Positions 52,658 to 63,137 of a stretch of 64,000 nt of DNA are shown in pieces. Position 1 is the stretch's first letter; every line of letters begins with the position of its first letter. The DNA is from CAVVEQ01 sp963804865 (GTDB lineage Bacteria > Chloroflexota > Anaerolineae > Anaerolineales > Anaerolineaceae). Location of the stretch: positions 620,001 through 684,000 of the forward strand of contig CAWDSH010000001.1 of assembly GCA_963804865.1 (NCBI GenBank), read 5' to 3'. The notes under the pieces are model-generated. The model saw only the letters and a program-made list of their open reading frames with translations, made no database searches and was not told the origin of the DNA. The position numbers and the translations under genes are program-made.

Positions 52658-55278
52658 TTACCGGAAAGCGAAATTCTTCCAGTTGTGTTTTTCCTTGAAT
52701 GGGATGAAGCTTGAAACTCCCACCTTCCGGGATTTGCTTTTCCCAGTCCTCTTTTTCGATTTCGTTTTTGATTTTTTAGATGTGGTAGTCGTTATTGATT
52801 TAGTAGTGTTTCGGTTTTTTCTTGGACGTTTGTTTCTATTTCCAAGATCCTGATCCAGCCTGATCGTAACAACATCATCTATCTCGTCATCGGGATTGAT
52901 CTGAAATAACGGTTGTCCTAATTTTGTACGTTTTCCGAGTGCCACCTCGCTAATTTTAAAAGAATAAAAGCATTTCTTCTTTGTTCGAATATATACAATC
53001 CGGTTTTTAGAATCCACATAACCGGTTACAAGCTCGGATCCTATGGTTAATTTGCATGCCGATACACCTCTGCCATATCGCCCCTGGAGTGGATATTCAC
53101 TCTCAGGAATCCTCCAAACTTTCCCGGATGATTCAATTATTGTTACCTGATTATTTTTACCAATTTTTTCAGCAGCAATAATTTCATCCCCTTCCCCCAG
53201 TTTTATGCCATTGACTCCTGAGGTGATTAATCCCATGGGACGAACATCACGATCATGAAACCTTATAGCCAATCCTTTTTTAGATATTAACAGAATTTCA
53301 TCTTCTCCATTGGTGAGAAATGAAAATGCCAAAGCATCACCATTGTTTACTTTTGCGATGGGGATTTGTTGAGAAGAGACTCCAGGAAGGTCCTGAAGGG
53401 AACTTTTTTTGATCATCCCCTCCCTGGATACAACAACGATGTATTGGTCTTCCGTCTTTTGATTCCTTGGTGGAATCGTAATGACAATTGAAGGGAGCTC
53501 AATCCCATCCATAGGCGCGATACGATTAATGACAGTCCCATCAGAAGGGTGGTCTGCTTCAGGTAGTGCATGGACAGCCAACGCGACAGCCATGCCATTT
53601 TTATCAATCAAGTATAAAGTACTGTGCGTATCCGTTTTTACTAACCAATCAGGTACCTGTTTTCCACGAAATTTTGGATATCCTGGGGCATGGGACCTGG
53701 CGATTAATCCATTATGAGTTATGCTTACCGACGTCTGCATCACCGGCATGAGATCCATGGCGGTTAATAGCTCTGTCGATTTTTCTCCTTTTCTCAATGA
53801 AGCAATTTGTGTTCTTCTTCTATCAGGATATTTATTTTTTACAAGGATTAGTTCTTCAACTGCTATCTGTCGAATTTTTTTTGCAGAACGCAATAACCCT
53901 TCCAGCTCTTTGATCTTTCTCACCCATTCCTTGTATTCATCTTCAATCTTTTTGCGTTCGAGTGCAGCCAGTCGTTTCAAGGGCATTTCAAGAATTGCCT
54001 GTGCTTGAATTTGGGAGAGTTTGAATTTTTTCATTAGTTTTGTTTTCGCTTGTTCCGAGTCCGTTGAGGATCGGATCAAACGAATTATTTCATCCAGGTG
54101 CCTTATGGCAATGCGTAAACCTTCCAGATACGTGTGCTTTTTCCCTGGCTTGTTTAAGATCAAATTCGCTCCTTCTGCGGATAACGATTAATCGATGCTC
54201 GATGAAGATCTTCAGAGCCTGCTTTAATGTTAAGAGCCTGGGTTCGCCGTCCACGAGTGCCAGCAAGTTTATGCCAAATGTTGTTTGCATCGGAGTATGT
54301 TGATAAAGAGCCCGTAAGATAGCTTCCTGGTCGACACCCTGTTTCAACTCAATGACAATCCTCATCCCCTGGCGATCTGATTCATCTCTGAGATCTGCAA
54401 GCCCTTCCAGGCGATTGTCTCGAACCAATTCTGCAATACGTTCGATCAATGAAGACTTGTTGACTGAGTAGGGCAATTCTGTGATGATCAATCGATTCCG
54501 TCCACGGGCCATTTCCTCTGAGTGGACTTTTCCTCGCAGGGTCATTCGTCCTTTTCCCGTGGCATAGGCACTCTGCAAGTGGTTTTCTTCTTTTTCCTGC
54601 AAAATGATTCCGCCAGTAGGAAAATCGGGACCTTGTATATAGTGCATAAGATCTTCTATGTTGATATCATCCAGTTTTTCCCAATGTTGAAGCAGGTGAA
54701 CAAGGGCGTCTACAACTTCACCCAAATTATGGGGAGGAATGTTAGTAGCCATCCCAACAGCGATTCCGCTTGCCCCATTAACCAAAAGATTTGGTATTGA
54801 AGCTGGCAACACAATTGGTTCATTCAACGTGTCATCAAAATTTCGAATGAAAGTCCACCGTGTCGCGATCAATCTGGGAAAGAAGCTCTCCTGAAAACGC
54901 CGCCAATCTGGCTTCGGTGTAACGCATCGCAGCAGGCGGGTCACCATCAACACTTCCGAAATTTCCCTGTCCATCGATCAATGGATAACGCATGGTGAAT
55001 TCCTGCGCCAATCGAGCCATGGCCTCATAGACCGCCATATCACCATGCGGGTGATATTTCCCCAGGACCTCACCAACGATGCGTGCTGATTTTTTATAAG
55101 CGCTCTCTGCTCTGATCCCCATATCGTACATGGAGTAAAGAATTCTTCTTTGCACGGGCTTTAACCCATCCCTGGCATCTGGTAGCGCCCTTGCCACGAT
55201 AACACTCATGGCATAGTCCAGGTAGGAGTGCTGCATCTCGCTATCGATATCGACCTTGCGGATCATTCCCAAATCCAT
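52658..55278 (-). CDS. gyrA: DNA gyrase subunit A, two frameshifts
   Basis: GyrA cuts and rejoins DNA during negative supercoiling. Three overlapping frame pieces form one protein: the first (55278 to about 54852) has GKYHPHGDMAVYEAMARL and active-site Tyr120 in AAMRYTE; the second has FDDTLNEPIVLPASIPNLLV and FPTGGIILQ; the third has LEGLRIAIRHLDEIIRLI, the beta-pinwheel C-terminal domain and a Lys/Thr-rich basic tail. One extra base near 54852 and one near 54125 explain the breaks, and removal gives about 872 aa. The Ser83-equivalent is Met81 and the Asp87-equivalent is Glu85. GGAG precedes the ATG. A sequence error is likely because the gene is essential. Confidence 0.88.
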
Positions 55279-55346
55279 ATTAATTCTCCAGTCCTCAATT
55301 CCTCAAGCAGTTATATCTTAAGTGCAACAATGTAACTCGTCAACTA

Positions 55347-55380
55347 AATAAAAATCCGAGGGCATTGGGTGCCCTCGGAT
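55347..55380 (-). terminator. Terminator of rpoC
   Basis: On the minus strand, ATCCGAGGGCA and TGCCCTCGGAT form an 11-bp stem with a CCCAA loop followed by TTTTATTT, 18 bases after the rpoC stop and before gyrA. Confidence 0.9.
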
Positions 55381-55398
55381 GTCATTCTTGAATCTCGA

Positions 55399-58300
55399 TT
55401 ATTCGGTGGTTGGCTGATCTGTGATCTCAGCGGAAGCCTCTTGTAAGGGAGTCTCCGACTGTTCTGGATTTTCTACTTCTACTTCTTCTTCTGGTTCGTT
55501 CTCGGCGAATCTACCATAAACAAATCCTGTCCCTGCAGGTATTAGCTTTCCGATGATCACATTTTCCTTTAATCCGTAAAGCGGATCCTGTGTGGACGCT
55601 ATGGCTGCACCTGCCAAAACCTTGATAGTGTGCTGGAACGATGAAGCAGAAAGGAAGGACTCAGTGCTCAGTGATGCTTTTGTGACACCCAACAGTAATT
55701 CGGCAAATCTTGCTGGTTGTTTCCCTTCAGCTACAAGCTGGTCATTCACCCTGCGGATCTCCAAGCGGTCGACCATGTCACTGGGTAGATACGGCGTGTC
55801 CCCTGGGCGAATAATCTGTACTTTTCCCAACATTTTTCGGATGATCACTTCAAAATGTTTGTCGTTGATATTCTGTCCTTGCGCCCGATAAACTTTCTGA
55901 ATCTCGGTCAATAAATACATCTGACTGGCATCGCGACCTTTTATTTTTAAGATGGTGTGAGGATTCAAAGATCCTTCGGTTAAAGGCTGACCTGCTTCGA
56001 CTTTATCTCCATCTTTTATGATCAACCGAGAAGTCGTTGGAATAATATATTCTTCAGATTCACTCTGTTCGTACCCAACAAACACTTTTCTTTTTTCAAC
56101 TCGGATCCGACCTGAATGTTGAGCAGTGATGGAAGCATCGTCATGTTCTGCAATAACATCTCCGACTGTGATGGGGGATTCGTCTTTTACCTTAATCTTC
56201 CAATCCGAGGGGATTTCATAAGTATCGCTAACCATTTCACTGTGTTCGACAAGAACAGTGCGTTGATCATTTGCTCTCTCAGATTGCATGATTCTGGCAG
56301 TCCCACTGATCCGGCTTATTACTGCCTCACCTTTTGGAGTTCGCCTTGCTTCAAATAGCTCTTCAACACGGGGTAAACCTGTGGTGATATCTCCGCCGGC
56401 AGCCACGCCACCCGTATGGAAGGTTCGAAGAGTGAGCTGTGTTCCGGGTTCACCAATGGATTGTGCGGCAACAGTTCCAACAGCTGCGCCAAGTTCCACC
56501 ATCTTGCCGCGTCCCAGGTCCATGCCATAGCAATGAATGCAAATACCGTGAATAAGTTCGCATGTGAGAGGAGACCTGACCTTCACTTCTTCAATTCCGC
56601 AATCGATGATCTTGCGGATCTGCTGGTTCGTAAGGCTGTCATTTCTCTCAGCAATGATTTCACCAGATTTTGGATCAGCAATTCTTTCTGCGACCAAACG
56701 ACCAAAAAGTCTTTCTCTGAATGATTGCCCTGCCACATCATCCCTAGCTCTTATGTAAATTCCATCTGTAGTTCCGCAATCATCTTCATTGATGATTAGG
56801 TCCTGGGCAATATCGACCAGGCGCCGTGTCAGATACCCTGCATCTGCTGTGCGAAGCGCAGTATCAGCAAGACCTTTACGTGCGCCATGGGTTGAAATAA
56901 AGTATTCCAGCGCAGTGAGTCCTTCACGGAAATTGGATTGAATTGGCAGCCGGATAATTCGACCTGCCGGATCTGCCATGAGCCCGCGCATGCCTGCCAG
57001 CTGGGAGATGGGGCCGAAACCACCTTTGGTCGCACCAGAATTCGCCATGACTGCCAAATTACCATCGGGATCCATGGCTTTGCGCACTGCTTCGGATACA
57101 ACCTTGGTGGTATCCTGCCATATCTCAATAATGCGCTCATTACGTTCCTGTTCGGTGAGCAGACCGCGCCGATAATCACGGGACAATTTTTCAACATTTT
57201 CCTGAGACTCGGCCAGGATCGCATCTTTCTCGGCAGGGATCGTAATATCATCCACGGCGATCGTTACACCGGATTTCATGGCAAATTCGAATCCGATATC
57301 CTTGATCCTATCAGCCACTTCCGTGGTCACGTCATCCCCACAAATTTCATATACATTCGCTATGAGATCTTTTACTCCGCCTTTATCAAGCTCCTCATTG
57401 CAGAACTGAACTTCCTCAGGAAGAATGCGGTTAAACAAGACCCGGCCGACAGTGGTTTCGATGAATGAATTTACCGGTTCTCCAAGTCTGTTATTATTCT
57501 CATCGTACCAGGTAGCAACTTTTAACTTGATAATGCTGTGGATTTCCAGCTGATCTAATTGGTAAGCCAGCTCCACATCATCGAAATCCGTAAAAGTGCG
57601 TCCATCACCAATGTGCACTTGATTGTCCCTGTGTGTCAGATAGTAAACCCCCAATACCATATCTTTTGAAGGTGAGATGATCGGTTCACCGTCTGCGGGC
57701 TTGAGTAAATTCCTGGAAGCAAGCATCAATGTTCGGGCTTCCAGCACTGCTTTTTCTGAAAGGGGCACATGGACAGCCATTTGGTCACCGTCAAAATCTG
57801 CATTGAAAGCCGTGGTTACCAATGGATGGAGTTGAATGGCACTACCTTCGATCAAGATGGGTTCAAATGCCTGAATACCCAGGCGGTGCAGAGTCGGAGC
57901 GCGGTTAAGAAGAACTGGGCGCTCCTTGATCACCTCATCAAGGACTTCCCAAACCTCAGGGCGATTCCTTTCGATGAAGCGGCGCGCACCCTTGACATTG
58001 GCAGCGTAATTATGTGAAACCAATCTGGCGATCACAAACGGCCTGAATAGCTCCAGTGCCATGGATTTAGGCAAACCGCATTGATATAACTTAAGTGAAG
58101 GGCCCACTACAATCACAGAACGGCCGGAATAATCCACCCGTTTGCCGAGCAGGTTGCGGCGGAAACGCCCTTTCTTGCCTTTAAGCATGTCGCTCAAGGA
58201 TTTCAATTCCCGGCGTCCACGACGTGAAAGAGCTTTACCGCGCTGGGAATTATCCACAAGCGAATCAACAGCTTCCTGAAGCATGCGTTTTTCATTGCGT

Positions 58301-59676
58301 ACGATGACATCAGGTGCACCCAACTCTAGCAATCGCTTCAAACGATTATTGCGATTGATCACCCGGCGGTAAAGATCATTCAGATCAGATGTTGCAAATC
58401 GCCCACCATCCAGCTGAACCATGGGTCTCAGATCTGGCGGAATGACCGGTAGGATCGTTAGAATTACCCATTCAGGACGGTTTCCGGAACGGCGGAATGC
58501 TTCCACAACCTTTAATCGTGTGGTTGCTTTCTTCCGTTTCTGCTTGCTCTTGGATGTTTTTACTTCTTTCCAAAGATCCTCGGAAAGTTTTTCCAGATCA
58601 AGGCGGCGAAGGATATCAAAAAAGGCTTCGGCACCCATATCTGCACGGAATACCTGTCCATACTTGGACTTTAATTCACGGTATCTAGCTTCGCTTAGGA
58701 ACCCAAATGGGCGCAGGTCCATGATCTCATCTCTTTGCCGTGCAGACTGATCATGCGAATCACTGGTTTGATCTTCAAGCTGACTGCGCAAAGTCTCCAT
58801 TCGTTCGTCTGCTTCTGCTTTGGTCTGAGCAATATCCATTTTGATCTGCTCAAGATCTCGTTGCAACTCATCTTTGAATTCTTTTTCCAATTCATCAAGT
58901 CTGGCTTTGACTACTTTTTGCACCTTGGCAATATGCTTTGATTCAATGGTTTCGCCAGCTTCTGCGACAACTTCCTTGGTGGATTCGAATTGGAATTTCT
59001 TCTTGGTTGTGTTTCCCAACTTATCCTGGAGCATGCGTTCCAGGGACTGCCCTTCCTGTATCACGGGTTCAAGACGGACAGCGATCTGCTCATCCGAACG
59101 AGTTTCCAGATCGGCCTTCTTCTGGTTCAATTCATTGATTTTGTGATCGCGATTTTTCTTAATATCCAGGATCTGGGTATTGATCTCATCTGCCTGTTTT
59201 CTTTCAGAATCAGAGATCTCATCTTCCAATCTCTTAATAGCTTTCTGTCTCGCATCGTCATCCACATAAGTGACGATATATTGAGCAAAATAAAGCACGC
59301 GATCCAGATTGCGTCGAGATATATCGAGTAACAAACCCAGGTATGAAGGTACGCGCCGTGTATACCAAATATGCGCAACAGGGGTAGCCAACTCAATGTG
59401 ACCCATCCGTTCGCGCCGCACGGATGAACGCGTTACTTCAACGCCACATTTGTCGCAAACAATGCCTTTGTAGCGCGGATTCTTGTATTTACCACAATAA
59501 CATTGGTAATCTCGAGTTGGACCAAAGATGGCTTCATCAAACAAACCATCTTTCTCTGGTCTGAGACGCCGATAATTGATGGTCTCAGGTTTTAGAACTT
59601 CTCCATACGACCAGCTCTTTATGGTGTCTGGAGATGCCAAGCTGATGCGTAACGCTTTTAGGCTCTTGGTTTCCAC
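55399..59676 (-). CDS. rpoC: DNA-directed RNA polymerase subunit beta'
   Basis: The largest subunit of RNA polymerase. Of 1425 aa, the zinc site is Cys59, Cys61, Cys74 and Cys77 (YQCYCGKYKNPRYKGIVCDK); the catalytic magnesium loop is NADFDGDQMAVHVPLS at about 625; GEPGTQLTLRTFHTGGVA marks the trigger-loop side. Residues about 145-330 form a long charged coiled-coil insert (ERKQADEINTQILDIKKNRD and onward) not found in E. coli beta'. The start is the GTG at 59676, chosen because AGGAGG stands seven bases before it, ten codons inside the longest frame. rpoB is not adjacent. gyrA follows after its terminator. Confidence 0.97.
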   Translation of the reverse strand: METKSLKALRISLASPDTIKSWSYGEVLKPETINYRRLRPEKDGLFDEAIFGPTRDYQCYCGKYKNPRYKGIVCDKCGVEVTRSSVRRERMGHIELATPVAHIWYTRRVPSYLGLLLDISRRNLDRVLYFAQYIVTYVDDDARQKAIKRLEDEISDSERKQADEINTQILDIKKNRDHKINELNQKKADLETRSDEQIAVRLEPVIQEGQSLERMLQDKLGNTTKKKFQFESTKEVVAEAGETIESKHIAKVQKVVKARLDELEKEFKDELQRDLEQIKMDIAQTKAEADERMETLRSQLEDQTSDSHDQSARQRDEIMDLRPFGFLSEARYRELKSKYGQVFRADMGAEAFFDILRRLDLEKLSEDLWKEVKTSKSKQKRKKATTRLKVVEAFRRSGNRPEWVILTILPVIPPDLRPMVQLDGGRFATSDLNDLYRRVINRNNRLKRLLELGAPDVIVRNEKRMLQEAVDSLVDNSQRGKALSRRGRRELKSLSDMLKGKKGRFRRNLLGKRVDYSGRSVIVVGPSLKLYQCGLPKSMALELFRPFVIARLVSHNYAANVKGARRFIERNRPEVWEVLDEVIKERPVLLNRAPTLHRLGIQAFEPILIEGSAIQLHPLVTTAFNADFDGDQMAVHVPLSEKAVLEARTLMLASRNLLKPADGEPIISPSKDMVLGVYYLTHRDNQVHIGDGRTFTDFDDVELAYQLDQLEIHSIIKLKVATWYDENNNRLGEPVNSFIETTVGRVLFNRILPEEVQFCNEELDKGGVKDLIANVYEICGDDVTTEVADRIKDIGFEFAMKSGVTIAVDDITIPAEKDAILAESQENVEKLSRDYRRGLLTEQERNERIIEIWQDTTKVVSEAVRKAMDPDGNLAVMANSGATKGGFGPISQLAGMRGLMADPAGRIIRLPIQSNFREGLTALEYFISTHGARKGLADTALRTADAGYLTRRLVDIAQDLIINEDDCGTTDGIYIRARDDVAGQSFRERLFGRLVAERIADPKSGEIIAERNDSLTNQQIRKIIDCGIEEVKVRSPLTCELIHGICIHCYGMDLGRGKMVELGAAVGTVAAQSIGEPGTQLTLRTFHTGGVAAGGDITTGLPRVEELFEARRTPKGEAVISRISGTARIMQSERANDQRTVLVEHSEMVSDTYEIPSDWKIKVKDESPITVGDVIAEHDDASITAQHSGRIRVEKRKVFVGYEQSESEEYIIPTTSRLIIKDGDKVEAGQPLTEGSLNPHTILKIKGRDASQMYLLTEIQKVYRAQGQNINDKHFEVIIRKMLGKVQIIRPGDTPYLPSDMVDRLEIRRVNDQLVAEGKQPARFAELLLGVTKASLSTESFLSASSFQHTIKVLAGAAIASTQDPLYGLKENVIIGKLIPAGTGFVYGRFAENEPEEEVEVENPEQSETPLQEASAEITDQPTTE

Positions 59677-59796
59677 GATTGCGCCTCCTAAAGATCTAAC
59701 CGCCAAAAATATTAAAAAATAAACTCAGCGCAGAGGTGTTTTTTCCCAAGCGCTTTATGATTATCAGAAAATTTCCCAATGCACATGCAAATTGTA

Positions 59797-59805
59797 ATTA
59801 TACCA
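59797..59805 (-). promoter_or_regulatory. Extended -10 promoter of rpoC
   Basis: TGGTATAAT on the minus strand is a perfect extended -10 element. Transcription would begin near 59790, giving an untranslated leader of about 114 bases before the GTG. It explains why rpoC can be expressed without rpoB upstream. Confidence 0.6.
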
Positions 59806-59846
59806 CAACTTGCTGAAAATCTACCCCCATTAATTCCTCAATTCAT

Positions 59847-62800
59847 CTATGATCCTTTGTTTCGGATCGGTAGCTCCAGGCAAAAAATGCTGCCCTTACC
59901 AAGCTGACTTTCAGCCCACACTCTGCCATTATGCTTTTCTACGATCGATTTTACTATTGTTAATCCTAGTCCAGTCCCGGTAGATCTCTGATCAGATGAC
60001 CCAGTCAGCTTAAAGCGATCAAATATGCCATTCAAGTCTATTGGGGCAATTCCAATCCCGGTGTCTTTCACCTCGATAAGGATGGATTCCTCACTTTCTG
60101 TTCGTTTGATTTCAACTTTCCCGCCGACATTATTAAACCGTATCGCGTTTTCGATGATATTAAATAATGCCTGCTGTAATAATGCCGGATCTGCCTGAAT
60201 TCTTGTACCCGGGATTTCATCGGAATGATAACTGACTTGGATATTCTTTTGTACTGCCTGAGGCTGGAGGGCTTTCACAACTTTCTCAATGATGGATGCG
60301 GGTTGTATGTATTCAAGTTTTAATCCTACACCTGCTTCGATCCGACCAAGATCAAGCAAATTATTCACCAGGTGTGTCATACCATCAATACCATTGGAAA
60401 TCTTTTTTAAGTATTCACGCTGCTGTTCATTCATTTCTCCCACCATGGGGAGCATGGTGGTATAACCCTTCAACATTGTTAAGGGGGAACGCAAATCATG
60501 ACTTACGGTGGAAACAAATTCACTTTTTAAAGCATCGAGTTGTTTATATTGTGTCACTTCTCTCAATAGGCAAACTTTCCCCATGATCTGTTTTTCGACG
60601 AACACCGGAGAGACTATCGCCTGGTATGCCAATTTATTTTGTAAGTGTATCTCACGCATTGAAGTGCCCAGATCATCAGGGTGTTTGATAAGCGTGATCA
60701 GCTCTCGATTATTGATCACATCTTCAAGTTTGGCACCTGGTACTGAAGAAGAGATCAGGAAATCGAGATTCCTTGCTGCAGGATTCATAAGAAGTAACTG
60801 GTTTATTTCATTAAAAACCATGACTGGTTCAGGAGCCGAAGATAAAACCGCATCAAGCCGTTTCCTCCCAACTTCTGTTGAGCAAAACAATGAAGCATTT
60901 GCCGCTGCCAGGGCTGCCTGACCTGCCAGGACATCAAAATATCGCATTTCTTCATCGGAAAAATCCTTTGATTGTTCATAGGCAGCCCAGATCGCTCCAA
61001 AATATTTGTCTTCATGGAGAAGCGCCCGGGCAATCAATGAGGAAGGCTTGGGCAAATCTTCCGGGATGGCGAGCCGGTGCATGCGCGATGGCTTGGGAAT
61101 GATCAATACTTCTTGGTGCCGCATGGATTCAAAAAGCGGCTTATCAAAATACGCGTAAATATCAGCTAAGGGGCCAATGGAGAAAGAAACGAGATCCTCC
61201 ATGGTCGAATCCAGAGTAACATCCGGCACTAAAACCACCCTGGCAGCTGACGCGCCTGAATCGAGTGCAGCCTTTAATACTGCCTGGATGGATTTACTGA
61301 TTTCCAGGCTGGATGCCACCCCTTTGCTAACTGCCAACAATCGATTTAACTCCTCCATGCGCAAACGGAGACTGCTGCGCATTTGTTCAAATGATTTACC
61401 TAATTGCCCGACCTCATCCACTCTGGTCACGGGAACATTTGAACCTAATTCACCTCGAGCAATCCTGGAAGTTTCATCACTGAGGTATCTCAAGGACCCT
61501 GATACCCGGTTAAGACTGAACACCAGGCTGATAATCGCCGCCGCAACAAACAGGAATAGCGCCAGTAATAATGGGAACGCAATTCTCAATGTAAGGCGTA
61601 GGATCTGTTCATAAGGTTTTTGTAATAAAACACTCCTACCTTCTCCGTCCATGGATTGAAAGTAAACCAATGTCTTCGCACCCGACGGTGAGGAAAATTC
61701 GAAATATCCTCCGCCGTCTGGTGAAAAAGTCTGTTGATTAGAAATAACAAGGTCTTGATAACGAGATGCTATTTCCTCAAACCCTCCCTGGGTGACAATA
61801 AAATCGCCCCCGGATCGTTCGAAAGTGTTTATTGCAGCGAATAATTTCAAATCATCCGGGTTGGAAGCATAATTTGTTCGTCCAAGAAGTGCCCCGATGA
61901 TTTCACCGTCCTTATTCTTAATGGGAGAAAGGAAGCTTATCAGGCAATCTCCATCCGCACCTGGTAAGGCATATATTTCAGCTGGTCGCGCCTGTAAAGT
62001 CAGTACCAGGCCAATTTTTTCTTCTTCTGTTAGAGAGATCTGATCATCAGGAAAACTGATCAGCAGTTCCCCTTTCCCATCAACAAGGAAATATTGATGA
62101 AAAAAGCTCGTGTCGTTGATGAGTTTTTGTAGAATGCTTAACCGTTGTTCATCTTCTGATGTTATCAATTTAGAACTTGAATAATCTTTGAGAAGATCCT
62201 CACCATGATGAACAAAAACCGGGAGATCAGTACCCATCGTTTGAACAGTAGTGGATAGTGATTCCCTCGATAATTGCAATGCAATATCTTTTGCCATTAC
62301 CCAGCTGCTGACTGCCAGGCTCATCAATAATCCGAATAAAAACGGGACTGTAGCAAAAAGGAATTTGAGCTGCAGACTCTGCTCAATCGGAGAAGGGATT
62401 AAGGGTTTTTGAACAAACCAGGACTTTGAACCACGAGCAACGATGAATTCACAAAAAATCCCTGCGACGACCAATGCCATCCCCCGGGTTAGCATCAACG
62501 GCCAGGTTTGAGTTAGCGCGTCATCCAACCTGAGCGCAATCTCACCTGGGGAGGATAGAAAACCTGTCAGGATATAGATGGGTGAAAAAGTTCCTGCCAA
62601 GAATATAGCGGATCCTATTGGATGGCGAAGAAATTTGAAGAATGATGTTCGAAAGTTCTGCCTGATCCCATATCCAAAGATTAAGGCCAGCAGGATTAAT
62701 TCAGGAATGGTAAATAAATTATGAGTTTGCCATACCGATAAAAATAATCCACTGAAACCCGCCAAAATCATGGCAGGCAGGATGCCTAAAAATCCGGCAG

Positions 62801-63104
62801 CCAGCAACCAAGGTATTGCAGAAAATATCAGGAAAACTGAGGTGGTGGATACCGGGTCACTGATCGAAGCGAATGTGGTTGCATTTGGTTGAAAGCCCAG
62901 GAACATACTAGCGAAAGGTGTGGCAATTAAAAGCAAAATGAAGAAACCTAATTTGCCACTCCGATATTGAAAAACTCTTTCCTTCCAATGCTGGATTAGC
63001 CGGGTGATGGCGAACAGAAACAGCAATAATCCCAACCAACCGAAGAAATCATGTGGTTTGTTTATGCTAACTTGAAAAGGGAAAAGGGTTGGGATGAAAT
63101 CCAT
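59847..63104 (-). CDS. Large membrane sensor histidine kinase (multi-TM, HAMP, GAF, PAS, HisKA, HATPase)
   Basis: Of 1085 aa, the first 230 or so hold about seven membrane helices. A further helix, an extracytoplasmic sensor region (about 285-505, Cache-like) and another helix follow. Then come HAMP (about 530-585), GAF-like (600-745) and PAS-like (760-850) domains. The kinase core has phospho-acceptor His867 in STVSHDLRSPLTMLKGY, the N box ENAIRFNN, DTGIGIAPIDLNGIFDRF and GTGLGLTIVKSIVEKH. No response regulator gene lies beside it. The ATG at 63104 lacks a clear ribosome site. The signal is unknown; the two membrane modules suggest more than one input. Confidence 0.88.
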   Translation of the reverse strand: MDFIPTLFPFQVSINKPHDFFGWLGLLLFLFAITRLIQHWKERVFQYRSGKLGFFILLLIATPFASMFLGFQPNATTFASISDPVSTTSVFLIFSAIPWLLAAGFLGILPAMILAGFSGLFLSVWQTHNLFTIPELILLALIFGYGIRQNFRTSFFKFLRHPIGSAIFLAGTFSPIYILTGFLSSPGEIALRLDDALTQTWPLMLTRGMALVVAGIFCEFIVARGSKSWFVQKPLIPSPIEQSLQLKFLFATVPFLFGLLMSLAVSSWVMAKDIALQLSRESLSTTVQTMGTDLPVFVHHGEDLLKDYSSSKLITSEDEQRLSILQKLINDTSFFHQYFLVDGKGELLISFPDDQISLTEEEKIGLVLTLQARPAEIYALPGADGDCLISFLSPIKNKDGEIIGALLGRTNYASNPDDLKLFAAINTFERSGGDFIVTQGGFEEIASRYQDLVISNQQTFSPDGGGYFEFSSPSGAKTLVYFQSMDGEGRSVLLQKPYEQILRLTLRIAFPLLLALFLFVAAAIISLVFSLNRVSGSLRYLSDETSRIARGELGSNVPVTRVDEVGQLGKSFEQMRSSLRLRMEELNRLLAVSKGVASSLEISKSIQAVLKAALDSGASAARVVLVPDVTLDSTMEDLVSFSIGPLADIYAYFDKPLFESMRHQEVLIIPKPSRMHRLAIPEDLPKPSSLIARALLHEDKYFGAIWAAYEQSKDFSDEEMRYFDVLAGQAALAAANASLFCSTEVGRKRLDAVLSSAPEPVMVFNEINQLLLMNPAARNLDFLISSSVPGAKLEDVINNRELITLIKHPDDLGTSMREIHLQNKLAYQAIVSPVFVEKQIMGKVCLLREVTQYKQLDALKSEFVSTVSHDLRSPLTMLKGYTTMLPMVGEMNEQQREYLKKISNGIDGMTHLVNNLLDLGRIEAGVGLKLEYIQPASIIEKVVKALQPQAVQKNIQVSYHSDEIPGTRIQADPALLQQALFNIIENAIRFNNVGGKVEIKRTESEESILIEVKDTGIGIAPIDLNGIFDRFKLTGSSDQRSTGTGLGLTIVKSIVEKHNGRVWAESQLGKGSIFCLELPIRNKGS

Positions 63105-63137
63105 AATTAAAATTACAAATGAAAATCGGCCTGATTA

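Noticed and set aside
52503..52853. A plus-strand frame after the HD-protein gene
   Set aside because: It begins inside the terminator and consists of Phe/Arg-rich sequence antisense to the gyrA end.
54090..55278. Separate small genes in place of one gyrA
   Set aside because: The three frames carry consecutive, non-repeated parts of GyrA and join with single-base corrections.
56938..57468. A 176-codon plus-strand frame inside rpoC
   Set aside because: It lies entirely opposite the conserved beta' coding sequence and has no start signal.
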